From NCBI GenBank assembly GCA_017453255.1, contig JAFTKN010000010.1, positions 152,458 through 216,457 of the forward strand: a DNA stretch of 64,000 bases, read 5' to 3'. The position numbers and the translations under genes are program-made. Below, in pieces: positions 34,595 through 43,238 of the stretch. The notes under the pieces were generated by a model. That model was given only the letters and a program-made list of their open reading frames with translations. It was not told the DNA's origin and searched no databases. The stretch is from Clostridia bacterium. GTDB lineage: Bacteria; Bacillota; Clostridia; Oscillospirales; CAG-272. Positions within the stretch are counted from its first letter, which is position 1, and the number at the start of each line of letters is the position of its first letter.

Positions 34595-35668
34595 TTAATC
34601 TTCATTTGAATTTGTTTGTTCTTGAGTATTTTCTAATGTTGTTTCGTCTGAAGATTCTGTAAGTTCTTCCTCATCATCTTTTGAGACAAATGTGCGATTT
34701 ATTACTGCTTTTGCATCTTTTTCATTCATCATATATTTTATTATATTAGGATAAGCAGCATAGACACCCATTAAGTCAATTAGAGCGAAAGTGATTAGAA
34801 GAGGTAGTATCATACCAAGTGGCATGAATAATAAGAAAATACCATAATTTATTATAATAACGATTATTATGCCAAGTAACATCATTAAATTTCTCTTTAT
34901 TCCAAGAATAGAGAAGTAAAGAGCGTTTTTTATTATTTTTGTCAACTTTAAATCAAAGGTGAAAATCATAATATAAGCATATGGCTTAATAAAATTAAAA
35001 ATAATAAACATCGCTAATGTAAGAAAAAGCATCAGTGAGTTAAGTGAGCTTGCATTATAATTTGTGTATAAGTAATAAATGTTATAGATAAAAGCAATAG
35101 TCATTAAAGCATCAATTATTCCTAAAATAAATGATTGCTTTTTGTTACGCTTGACAATGTAGAAAAAATCAGAAAAAGGAAAGATTGCTTCGCCACTCAT
35201 CATATTACGGTAAATGTATGTTGTTCCAACTTTAGTAAAGCCCCAAGTAAAAATAACCAATAATCCTAAACCGAAAAATACATAGGTTACAGGGGAAAAG
35301 GTTCGCATTTCACCAAAAACTCCAAAAATTCCAGTGAGAGAAGATGCTGCCTCGTTACCACTTATGGATACTGCACCCTGTAGGGGACCCCATGCGGTGT
35401 ACATTGGAGAAGGAGTAAATTTATCAAAAAAGCCTGATATAGCAAAAAGCAAAAAGAAAACAGGAAAATTACCAAAAACAAAAATAAGATTTGTAGTTAA
35501 AAGTTTTCCAAGCTTTGTTCCAAGAACCTTGAAAAAATTACCTAATGTTGGCTTTTTTAATGCATTAAAATCACTTTTATTCGATTCTTTACCATCTTTG
35601 AAATACCAATTAAATAAATTAAATTTTTTCTTTTGTCGCTTTGGTTCATCAGTGTCGTTTTGGTACAT
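34595..35668 (-). CDS. DUF624/YesL-like multi-pass membrane protein
   Basis: An integral membrane protein of 357 residues with a basic N-terminus, about six or seven hydrophobic segments and an acidic C-terminal tail (EEELTESSDE). The stretch RNMMSGEAIFPFSDFFY followed by KRNKKQSFILG near residues 180-200 resembles the DUF624/YesL pattern. YesL proteins often accompany carbohydrate ABC transporters, none of which is here; the function is unknown. I chose ATG 35668 because GGAGGT stands just before it; an in-frame ATG at 35680 overlaps the proC stop and has no ribosome site. It is cotranscribed after proC. Confidence 0.75.
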   Translation of the reverse strand: MYQNDTDEPKRQKKKFNLFNWYFKDGKESNKSDFNALKKPTLGNFFKVLGTKLGKLLTTNLIFVFGNFPVFFLLFAISGFFDKFTPSPMYTAWGPLQGAVSISGNEAASSLTGIFGVFGEMRTFSPVTYVFFGLGLLVIFTWGFTKVGTTYIYRNMMSGEAIFPFSDFFYIVKRNKKQSFILGIIDALMTIAFIYNIYYLYTNYNASSLNSLMLFLTLAMFIIFNFIKPYAYIMIFTFDLKLTKIIKNALYFSILGIKRNLMMLLGIIIVIIINYGIFLLFMPLGMILPLLITFALIDLMGVYAAYPNIIKYMMNEKDAKAVINRTFVSKDDEEELTESSDETTLENTQEQTNSNED

Positions 35669-35679
35669 GTTTACCTCCA

Positions 35680-36480
35680 TTAATCAATTTTGGATAGCTC
35701 TTCGGCTCTATTTTTGCAAGCCTTCATTGCCTTAAATATTATATCAGAGAAATTCATATTATCAAGAACATTCAACGCTTTTTCAGTAGTACCGTTTGGC
35801 GATTTTACCATATTTATTTGTTGTTCGATGGATAAATTGCTTGAAAGAATCATTCTTGCAGATCCGATAAGTGTTTGACACACTAAATTTAATGTGTCAT
35901 TGCAGTTAAAGTTTAGGTTGGATGCACCGTCGCAAAGTGCTTTTATAAAAGTATAAACATAAGCGGGTGAGCTTGAGGTTATAGCAGTTATCGTATTGAT
36001 ATCATTTTCAGCTATTTCTGAAACGATTCCCGATGATGAAAATATTTTTTTAGCAAAATCAAACTCATCGTCACTAACTCGTTCATTTTTACAAAGAGCA
36101 GTAACTCCTTCACCAATTAATAAAGGAGTATTAGGCATAGCTCTGATTATTTTTACATTTCCTAATTTAGCTTCTATTGATTGTATTGTTACTCCTGCAC
36201 AAATCGTTATAAATACTTTGTTATCAAGTTTATTTGTATCTATACAAGTTAGAATCTCAGAAACGTTCTGTGGTTTAACAGATATAAAAATATAATCAGC
36301 TTCAAAAATTCCATCATTGATATTAGGCGCAATTTTGCATTTTGAACTGAATTTGGAATACTGAGATTCGTTTTTGTCATATAGAATTATATTATTCTCA
36401 GAAGTAATTTGTGAACTTATTATACCAGAGTATATGGCAAACGCCATATTTCCTGTTCCAATAAAAAAAATATTTTTCAA
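35680..36480 (-). CDS. proC: Pyrroline-5-carboxylate reductase
   Basis: Last step of proline synthesis, NAD(P)H-dependent reduction of pyrroline-5-carboxylate. It has about 266 residues: Rossmann motif FIGTGNMAFAI at the start, VKPQNV near 75, IIRAMPNTPLLIGEG near 115 and the C-terminal ITAITSSSPAY near 160 plus PNGTTEKALNVL near 230, the family signature. I take TTG 36480 as the start since AAAGG lies eight bases upstream; GTG 36489 would lie on the ribosome site. Its stop touches the next gene. Promoter at 36512-36540. Confidence 0.93.
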   Translation of the reverse strand: MKNIFFIGTGNMAFAIYSGIISSQITSENNIILYDKNESQYSKFSSKCKIAPNINDGIFEADYIFISVKPQNVSEILTCIDTNKLDNKVFITICAGVTIQSIEAKLGNVKIIRAMPNTPLLIGEGVTALCKNERVSDDEFDFAKKIFSSSGIVSEIAENDINTITAITSSSPAYVYTFIKALCDGASNLNFNCNDTLNLVCQTLIGSARMILSSNLSIEQQINMVKSPNGTTEKALNVLDNMNFSDIIFKAMKACKNRAEELSKID

Positions 36481-36511
36481 AAAAACCACCCTTTTAATTT
36501 ATTTATATGTT

Positions 36512-36540
36512 ATTCTATCATATTTTTTTATGCAATTCAA
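36512..36540 (-). promoter_or_regulatory. Promoter of proC
   Basis: Minus strand TTGAAT (36540-36535), 17 bases, TAGAAT (36517-36512). Divergent from the GNAT promoter. Confidence 0.65.
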
Positions 36541-36562
36541 TATATATTTAGTTAAATTTTTC

Positions 36563-36591
36563 TTGACTATTTAAGTGTAATGATATATAAT
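36563..36591 (+). promoter_or_regulatory. Promoter of the GNAT acetyltransferase
   Basis: TTGACT (36563-36568), 17 bases, TATAAT (36586-36591). Confidence 0.7.
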
Positions 36592-36620
36592 CATTTAAGA
36601 TTTATATCAGGAGAAGTGAT

Positions 36621-37214
36621 ATGAAAATTAATTTTGTTTCAAAAATTTTTTCTAAAATGCCTGCTATGGAGACCGAACGATTGGTTCTTAGGGCAATAAA
36701 ACGCTGTGACGTGGTGGATATGTTTGAGTATTCGTCTAATCCAAAAACCTGTCAATATTTATTGTGGAATGTTCATAAAACACCTAAATACACACAGGAT
36801 TATATTGATTTAATTATTTCTAAATACAAATCTGGTGATTATAATGATTGGGCATTGATATACAAGGAAAATCAAAAAATGATAGGAACCTGTGGATTTA
36901 CGCGTATTGATAAAGAGAATAGTGTAGTCGAAATTGGATATGTAATAAATCCAGATTATTGGGGAATGGGTATTGCGACAGAAGCTGCAAGTAAAGTGAT
37001 TAGCTTTGCATTTGAAGAATTAAAGGTCAATCGTGTTGAAGCTAAGTTTTTATTTGGAAATAGTGCAAGTTTGGCTGTCACAAAGAAAATTGGTATGAAG
37101 TTTGAAGGATATCAAAGAGAAGCCATGTTTGTTAAAGGAAAATTTAAAACGATTGGTATTTCTTCAATTTTAAGAAGAGAATATTTATTTGACAAGAAAT
37201 ATGAAAACGAATAA
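36621..37214 (+). CDS. GNAT acetyltransferase, RimJ/RimL type
   Basis: Acetyl-CoA dependent N-acetyltransferase of 197 residues. The opening ETERLVLRAIKRCDVVDMFEY, the acetyl-CoA loop YWGMGIATEAASKVI near residue 112 (Q/RxxGxG/A pattern as GMGIATEA), and the C-terminal NSASLAVTKKIGMKFEGYQRE are typical of the RimJ/RimL/YdaF group that acetylates protein N-termini or small amines. The substrate is not indicated. AGGAG precedes ATG 36621. It is monocistronic, closed by a terminator at 37221. Confidence 0.88.
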   Translation: MKINFVSKIFSKMPAMETERLVLRAIKRCDVVDMFEYSSNPKTCQYLLWNVHKTPKYTQDYIDLIISKYKSGDYNDWALIYKENQKMIGTCGFTRIDKENSVVEIGYVINPDYWGMGIATEAASKVISFAFEELKVNRVEAKFLFGNSASLAVTKKIGMKFEGYQREAMFVKGKFKTIGISSILRREYLFDKKYENE

Positions 37215-37220
37215 TTACTG

Positions 37221-37250
37221 AAGGAAGATATTTTAAATATCTTCCTTTTT
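37221..37250 (+). terminator. Terminator after the GNAT gene
   Basis: AAGGAAGATATTT / AATATCTTCCTT stem with a minimal loop and a five-T tail. Confidence 0.8.
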
Positions 37251-37313
37251 GATTTTTTAGCAAATTTTGTAAAAAAACTGTGAATAAATATCAATATTTT
37301 AATTTATAAACTA

Positions 37314-37342
37314 TTGAAATAATATTATATTTAGGATATAAT
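37314..37342 (+). promoter_or_regulatory. Promoter of the glycogen operon
   Basis: TTGAAA (37314-37319), 17 bases, TATAAT (37337-37342), ahead of glgB. Confidence 0.7.
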
Positions 37343-37381
37343 AATATTGAAATAAGTATTAGAGGAGAATTTGAATAAGTT

Positions 37382-39331
37382 ATGAAAAACGATTTGCCAG
37401 CATATTATTTTCATCAAGGAACAAATTTTAACTCTTATAAATTTTTAGGTTGTCATGAAAAAATATTATCTGATGGCTTTGAATATTCCTTTAGAACATG
37501 GGCACCTAACGCTGATAGTGTAAGGTTAGTTTCGGATTTTACTTCTTGGGATCATGGTGAACCAATGAAAAAAATTACGGATTCTGGTATTTGGGAATTG
37601 ATAATAAAATCTTCAATTTCTTTGATAGGCAAATATTATAAATTCAAAATATGGAATAAAGGAAATGCTTATTACAAGGCTGATCCGTATGCGTTTCACT
37701 CACAGACATTAAAAAATACCGCATCTATAGTTGCAAATATAGAAAATTTTGAGTGGAATGACAACAATTGGTTTGAATATAAAAATAACCTTTTATTTAG
37801 TAATGCTAAAGATAGAGAGAAATTCTATTATTCGGCACCATTAAATATTTATGAAATGCATTTAGGTTCATGGAAAACTGAATCTGGAGCATCAACTGAA
37901 AATGGTCAAAACTATTTAAACTATAGAAAAATAGCTGATGAATTAGCACCATATTTAAAAAGAATGGGTTACACCCATGTTGAACTAATGCCTATAATGG
38001 AACATCCTTTTGATGGATCTTGGGGATATCAGGTTTGTGGATATTATGCCCCTTCATCAAGGTTTGGAACTCCACAGGATTTTATGTATTTTGTTAATAA
38101 GCTTCATAATTGTGGTATCGGTGTAATTCTTGATTGGGTTCCTGCACATTTCCCAAAGGATGCACATGGCTTATATGAATTTGATGGACAGCCACTATAC
38201 GAATATCAAGGAAAAGATAGAATGGAGCACAAGGTTTGGGGAACAAGATTTTTTGATGTTGGTCGAGAAGAGGTTCAATCTTTTCTTGTTTCTAATGCTT
38301 TGTTTTGGTTTAGAGAATACCATATAGACGGATTGAGGGTTGACGCAGTTGCTTCTATGCTTTATCTTGATTTTGATCGTGATCCAGGAGAATGGATACC
38401 TAATGATGATGGAAGCAATAAGAATAAAGAGGCAATTGCATTTTTTCAAAAACTAAACAAGGCTGTATTTGGAGAATTTGGTAGTGCACTTATGATTGCA
38501 GAAGAATCGACCGATTGGCCAATGATCACAAAACCTGTTTTTCAGGGTGGTCTTGGTTTTAACTTTAAATGGAATATGGGATGGGCAAACGATATGTTTG
38601 ACTATCTAAAAACTGATTCAATATATAAACAATATGAGCATGCGAAGCTTACTTTTCCTATGATGTATGCCTTTAATGAAAACTATATTAATCCTATATC
38701 TCATGATGAGGTTGTTCATGGAAAAAAATCATTAATTGATAAAATGTTTGGTAGTTATGAGGAAAAATTTTCTTTAATGAGAGCATTTTTAACATATATG
38801 ATGACGACTCCTGGCAAAAAAATGACTTTTATGGGTACCGAGTTTGCTCAATTTAGAGAATGGGATTATGAAAATCAACTTGAATGGTTTATGCTTGATT
38901 TTCCAAAACATAGCGAAATGCAAAAGTTTGTATCGGAACTAAATAATTTTTATCTTAGCAATAAGCAACTTTGGGAAATTGATAATTCATGGGAAGGATA
39001 TGAATGGATTAGTGCAAACGAAAACGATAAAAATGTCATTTCCTATAAAAGAAGGGCGATCGATGGAAGCGAACTAATAATTGTGATAAATTATTCACCA
39101 ATTACATTAAATAGTTATTGGCTAAATGTTGAAGAAAAAGGTATTTATGAAGAATTGTTTACCTCTGACGAGTTTCGCTTTGGAGGTAAAGGGGTGATCA
39201 ATGGCAGTGGTATTAAATCTGCTGAATATTTAAATCAAAATGGTTGCATTCAAAATTATATTAGCATAAATCTTCCTGCGTTGAGCGGAATTATAATTCG
39301 CAAAAAGAATGGAAGGGTGAGGAGAGGATAA
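37382..39331 (+). CDS. glgB: 1,4-alpha-glucan branching enzyme
   Basis: Creates alpha-1,6 branches in glycogen; GH13 branching enzyme. Of 649 residues: CBM48 domain at about 25-125, then the catalytic barrel with [17 protein letters not shown] near 203, nucleophile Asp in GLRVDAVAS near 317, acid Glu in IAEESTDWP near 372 and the transition-state Asp in [10 protein letters not shown] near 440, and a C-terminal beta domain. AGAGGAG lies unusually far (about 14 bases) before ATG 37382. First gene of glgB-glgC-glgD-glgA-glgP-GH13; glgC starts one base after its stop. Confidence 0.96.
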   Translation: MKNDLPAYYFHQGTNFNSYKFLGCHEKILSDGFEYSFRTWAPNADSVRLVSDFTSWDHGEPMKKITDSGIWELIIKSSISLIGKYYKFKIWNKGNAYYKADPYAFHSQTLKNTASIVANIENFEWNDNNWFEYKNNLLFSNAKDREKFYYSAPLNIYEMHLGSWKTESGASTENGQNYLNYRKIADELAPYLKRMGYTHVELMPIMEHPFDGSWGYQVCGYYAPSSRFGTPQDFMYFVNKLHNCGIGVILDWVPAHFPKDAHGLYEFDGQPLYEYQGKDRMEHKVWGTRFFDVGREEVQSFLVSNALFWFREYHIDGLRVDAVASMLYLDFDRDPGEWIPNDDGSNKNKEAIAFFQKLNKAVFGEFGSALMIAEESTDWPMITKPVFQGGLGFNFKWNMGWANDMFDYLKTDSIYKQYEHAKLTFPMMYAFNENYINPISHDEVVHGKKSLIDKMFGSYEEKFSLMRAFLTYMMTTPGKKMTFMGTEFAQFREWDYENQLEWFMLDFPKHSEMQKFVSELNNFYLSNKQLWEIDNSWEGYEWISANENDKNVISYKRRAIDGSELIIVINYSPITLNSYWLNVEEKGIYEELFTSDEFRFGGKGVINGSGIKSAEYLNQNGCIQNYISINLPALSGIIIRKKNGRVRRG

Positions 39332-39332
39332 T

Positions 39333-40547
39333 ATGTATAAGAAAAAAGAATGTGTAGCAATGCTTTTAGCTGGTGGTCAAGGAAGTAGATTATATGCATT
39401 GACGGAAAAAACAGCAAAACCTGCAGTTACCTTTGGTGGAAAATATAGAATCATTGATTTTCCTATGTCAAACTGCGTGAATTCTGGAATTAATACAGTT
39501 GGCGTTTTAACGCAATATCAACCTCTTGTATTGAATGAGTATATAGGAAATGGACAGCCATGGGATTTGGACAGAATGAGTGGTGGAGTTATGGTTTTAC
39601 CACCATATCAAGGTAAAAATGGTGCTGACTGGTATAAGGGTACTGCAAATGCTATTTATCAAAATCTTGATTTTATTAGAAGATATGCACCAGACTATGT
39701 TTTAATTTTATCAGGTGATCATATTTATAAAATGGATTACAATGCGATGCTTCAAGCACATAAAAATACAGAAGCAGACTGTACAATAGCAGTTTTAGAG
39801 GTACCATTGTCTGAAGCAAGTCGTTTTGGAATAATGGTTACTGATGACACAGGAAAAATTAACGATTTCCAGGAAAAACCCAAAAATCCTACAAGCACAA
39901 AGGCATCAATGGGTATTTACATATTTAACACGAAAGTTCTTGAAAAATATTTGATAGACGATGAAAATACTCCTGGCTCAAATAATGATTTTGGCAAGAA
40001 TATAATTCCTAATATGCTTAACGATGGAATGAAAATGTACGCATATCCTTTTGAGGGATATTGGAAGGATGTCGGAACTATTAGTAGTTTATGGGAAGCT
40101 AATATGGAGTTATTAGGTGAAAATCCAGCATTTAACGTACATGATAAACAGTGGAGAATCTTTTCAAGAAACTATGCTGCACCACCACACTATATTGGTA
40201 GCGACGCAATTGTTTCGGATTCGATTATCTCTGAGGGCTGCGAAATATATGGAACGGTAGAACATAGCGTTCTTTCTAGCAATGTTGTTGTAGAAAAGGG
40301 TGCTATTGTAAAGGATTCAGTTATAATGAGTGGCACCATTATTAAAGCTAATGCTAATGTTTGTTATTCGATTATTGATGGAAACAGCATAATCTCCGAA
40401 AATGCAAAGGTTGGAGAAGAACGCGACTTAGCTAAAGGCATAGCTGTTATTGGCAGTGATTTAGTTGTTACTGCTAATACTATAATTGCATCTGATGCTA
40501 TGATAAATAATGATTCTGTCGATGGTAAATCGATTATTCAAAAATAA
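39333..40547 (+). CDS. glgC: Glucose-1-phosphate adenylyltransferase
   Basis: Makes ADP-glucose, the committed step of glycogen synthesis. It has 404 residues: nucleotidyltransferase loop [20 protein letters not shown] near residue 10, GTANAIYQN near 105, [10 protein letters not shown] near 128, EKPKNP near 180, and a left-handed beta-helix C-terminus from about 290. In Bacillota it forms a heterotetramer with GlgD, which is the next gene. It follows glgB directly with AGAGGA before ATG 39333. Confidence 0.96.
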   Translation: MYKKKECVAMLLAGGQGSRLYALTEKTAKPAVTFGGKYRIIDFPMSNCVNSGINTVGVLTQYQPLVLNEYIGNGQPWDLDRMSGGVMVLPPYQGKNGADWYKGTANAIYQNLDFIRRYAPDYVLILSGDHIYKMDYNAMLQAHKNTEADCTIAVLEVPLSEASRFGIMVTDDTGKINDFQEKPKNPTSTKASMGIYIFNTKVLEKYLIDDENTPGSNNDFGKNIIPNMLNDGMKMYAYPFEGYWKDVGTISSLWEANMELLGENPAFNVHDKQWRIFSRNYAAPPHYIGSDAIVSDSIISEGCEIYGTVEHSVLSSNVVVEKGAIVKDSVIMSGTIIKANANVCYSIIDGNSIISENAKVGEERDLAKGIAVIGSDLVVTANTIIASDAMINNDSVDGKSIIQK

Positions 40548-40562
40548 TGGAGGAATGATAAT

Positions 40563-41696
40563 ATGTCAGCAGCAGGAATAATTTTTTCAAATATTCATGA
40601 TAATAATATACCCGAGCTAACTAGAAATAGAACAATGGCATCAGTACCTTTTGGTTGTAGATATCGATTAATAGATTTTGCATTATCAAATATGGTTAAT
40701 TCAAATATCAATAATGTTAGTGTCATTACACATTATAATTATCAATCTTTGATGGATCACATTGGATCTGGTAAAGACTGGGATTTAGCAAGAAGATCAG
40801 GTGGAATAAAAATGCTAACTCCATTTATTACTGCTTATGCTAATAGTACAAATGCGCTTTATTCCACAAGGCTTGAGGCATTAAAAAGTGTAAATAATTC
40901 AATCAGTAAAATTGTTGATGATTATGTTGTTCTTTCTGATTGTGATGTTATTTGTAATATTGATTTAAATGATATGATCAAATATCATATTGAGAATGAT
41001 GCAGATTTAACTATGGCTGTAAAAAGAGTAAATTTAACAAAGGAACAAGCAAAAATTAATGTTTTAGTTGACTCTGATATTACAGGTAGAATTGTTGATG
41101 TTCAAGCATATCCTACATTGTTTGAAGGAGAAGCTGATATTAATTTGAACATAATGGTAATGAGCAGAAAATATCTACAAGAGGTTGTTTTAGATTCTAT
41201 TGCTCATAACTATACAAGCTTGACAAAAGATATCATATTGAAGGGCTTAAAAAGAAGGAATTATCATATTTATAGATATGACGGATATTTTGCCTGCATA
41301 ACATCTCCTCAAGATTATTATACCTCCAGTATGGAATTAATTAATGATAAGAATGTTAGAAAGCAATTATTTGGCGTAAAAAATAGACCTGTTTATACAA
41401 AAGTAAGAAACTCTGCACCAACTTATTATAGTCCTGAGGCAAAAGTTAAAAATTCCTTAATTGCTGATGGATGTGAGATTTATGGTGAAGTAGAGAATTC
41501 TATTATTTTCCGTGGGGCTAAAATTGGTAAAGGCTCTGTTGTAAAGAATTGTATTCTTTTCCAAGATACATATACTGGTGAAAATGTAACTTTAAACTGT
41601 GTAATTTCTGATAAAAATGTAGTAATTAGGGATAATAAGCACTTATCTGGAGATGAAACATTACCTTTCTATTTGGCAAAAGGAAAGATGATTTAA
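40563..41696 (+). CDS. glgD: GlgD, ADP-glucose pyrophosphorylase regulatory subunit
   Basis: A GlgC paralog of 377 residues that in Bacillus-type systems raises the activity of GlgC but has little catalysis of its own. It keeps the fold (FGCRYRLIDFALSNMVNS near 30, SGKDWDLARRSGG near 66) but lacks the GGxGSRL nucleotide loop: its opening is AGIIFSNIHD. SDCDVICNIDL replaces the [10 protein letters not shown] of GlgC. A beta-helix C-terminus is retained. GGAGG precedes ATG 40563, 16 bases after glgC. Confidence 0.94.
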   Translation: MSAAGIIFSNIHDNNIPELTRNRTMASVPFGCRYRLIDFALSNMVNSNINNVSVITHYNYQSLMDHIGSGKDWDLARRSGGIKMLTPFITAYANSTNALYSTRLEALKSVNNSISKIVDDYVVLSDCDVICNIDLNDMIKYHIENDADLTMAVKRVNLTKEQAKINVLVDSDITGRIVDVQAYPTLFEGEADINLNIMVMSRKYLQEVVLDSIAHNYTSLTKDIILKGLKRRNYHIYRYDGYFACITSPQDYYTSSMELINDKNVRKQLFGVKNRPVYTKVRNSAPTYYSPEAKVKNSLIADGCEIYGEVENSIIFRGAKIGKGSVVKNCILFQDTYTGENVTLNCVISDKNVVIRDNKHLSGDETLPFYLAKGKMI

Positions 41697-41705
41697 GGAG
41701 GACGT

Positions 41706-43142
41706 ATGAAGATATTATTTGTTGGAGCAGAGGCAGTTCCTTTTATTTCAACTGGTGGTTTAGGTGATGTTTTAGGTTCTTTACCTCAGGCACTTTCTAA
41801 TGCCGATCCTTCTGCTGATGTTAGGGTAGTTCTTCCTCTTTATAAAAAAATTAAAGAAAATTTTTATGATAAGCTTGAATATGTTGGTAATACTATTGTT
41901 GAACTCTCATGGCGTCATCAATATTGTGGAATTTTCAAGTATGAGTCAAATGGTGTAATTTATTATTTTCTTGATAATGAATACTATTTTAAAAGAGATT
42001 CTGTATATGGTGATTTTGACGATGCGGAACGCTTTGCTTTTTTTGGAAAAGCAGCATTGGATTTTTTATCAGTAATAGATTTTTATCCTGATATTTTACA
42101 TGCAAACGACTGGCAAAGTGCTATGTCGATTATATATTTGAAGAGAAAGTATTATCTAAAGCCATATTATAGAGACATAAAAACAATATACACAATCCAT
42201 AATATTGATTATCAAGGCATATTTTCTATGTCTATACTTGGTGATGTTTTTGGACTTGATTTTATAAGAGACGGAAGCATCGTCGAGTATAATGGCAATA
42301 TTAATCTTACAAAGGCTGCAATCGTATGTACCGATAAAATATCAACTGTGAGTCAACGCTATGCTGATGAAATTCAATCAGAGTATTATTCAAGTGGATT
42401 ACATTATGTTTTACATCTCTACAGTGGAAAACTAACAGGCATTGTAAATGGTATTGACGAAGAATACTACAATCCAAGTAAAGATAAAGTACTTGCTTGC
42501 AATTATAATTCAGCAGATATTTCTGGTAAAAAAGAATGCAAAAAAATGTTGCAAGAAATGTGTGGTATTGAAATTAATCCAGAAATACCAATCGTAGCAA
42601 TGATATCCAGGTTAGCTTCACACAAAGGATTTGACCTTGTTAAATTTATTCTTCCTGAGATACTTGATTTAGGGGTACAATTTGTGCTTTTAGGTACTGG
42701 AGAATATGAATTAGAAGAGTATTTTAAGACTATGCAATATAGATATCCTAACAAGGTAAAGGCATTTTTAGAGTTTAATAAGGATTTGTCTAAAAAGATT
42801 TATGCTGGATCAGATATTTTCTTAATGCCTTCTAAGAGTGAGCCATGTGGACTTTCTCAAATGATTTCGTCCAAATATGGTTCAATTCCTGTTGTAAGAG
42901 AAACTGGTGGATTGTATGATACAATAAAACCATATAATATGTATAATGGCGAAGGTAATGGTTTCACTTTTGCTAACTATAATGCACATGAAATGAAAGA
43001 GGCTATTGCTAAAGCAGTAGATTTATTTAAAGATCAAGAAAAGTGGAGTATGTTACAAAAAAGAGTTATGGATGTAGATTTCTCTTGGAATGTTTCTGCA
43101 AAAAAATATCTTGATTTATATAGAGAAATCATTAATTTATAA
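41706..43142 (+). CDS. glgA: Glycogen synthase (ADP-glucose), GT5
   Basis: Elongates alpha-1,4-glucan from ADP-glucose. It has 478 residues in two Rossmann domains. The N-terminal loop is STGGLGDVLGSLP at 15-27; most bacterial enzymes have Lys at the first place (KTGGL), which contacts the ADP-glucose phosphate, so Ser15 is a departure. DILHANDWQSAM near 133, YTIHNIDYQG near 161, and the donor site PSKSEPCGLSQMI near 378 (acid E383 region) with GSIPVVRETGGL are intact. AAGGAGG precedes ATG 41706. Two hairpins separate it from glgP. Confidence 0.95.
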   Translation: MKILFVGAEAVPFISTGGLGDVLGSLPQALSNADPSADVRVVLPLYKKIKENFYDKLEYVGNTIVELSWRHQYCGIFKYESNGVIYYFLDNEYYFKRDSVYGDFDDAERFAFFGKAALDFLSVIDFYPDILHANDWQSAMSIIYLKRKYYLKPYYRDIKTIYTIHNIDYQGIFSMSILGDVFGLDFIRDGSIVEYNGNINLTKAAIVCTDKISTVSQRYADEIQSEYYSSGLHYVLHLYSGKLTGIVNGIDEEYYNPSKDKVLACNYNSADISGKKECKKMLQEMCGIEINPEIPIVAMISRLASHKGFDLVKFILPEILDLGVQFVLLGTGEYELEEYFKTMQYRYPNKVKAFLEFNKDLSKKIYAGSDIFLMPSKSEPCGLSQMISSKYGSIPVVRETGGLYDTIKPYNMYNGEGNGFTFANYNAHEMKEAIAKAVDLFKDQEKWSMLQKRVMDVDFSWNVSAKKYLDLYREIINL

Positions 43143-43148
43143 AAAATT

Positions 43149-43175
43149 CTGTCCCGTAAGGACCTTACGGGACAG
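43149..43175 (+). terminator. Strong hairpin after glgA
   Basis: CTGTCCCGTAAGG / TTACGGGACAG stem with a tiny loop. The following bases (TTATTAATG) are a poor T-tract, so it may be an mRNA stabiliser or processing site rather than a full terminator. Confidence 0.6.
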
Positions 43176-43190
43176 TTATTAATGATAAAT

Positions 43191-43221
43191 AGCAAATAAT
43201 GTAATTATTTGCTGGTTTTTG
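43191..43221 (+). terminator. Second hairpin upstream of glgP
   Basis: AGCAAATAAT / ATTATTTGCT perfect stem with a GTA loop followed by GGTTTTTGG. It lies just before the glgP ribosome site and may reduce read-through from glgA. Confidence 0.5.
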
Positions 43222-43238
43222 GTAAAGGAGTTTTTTAA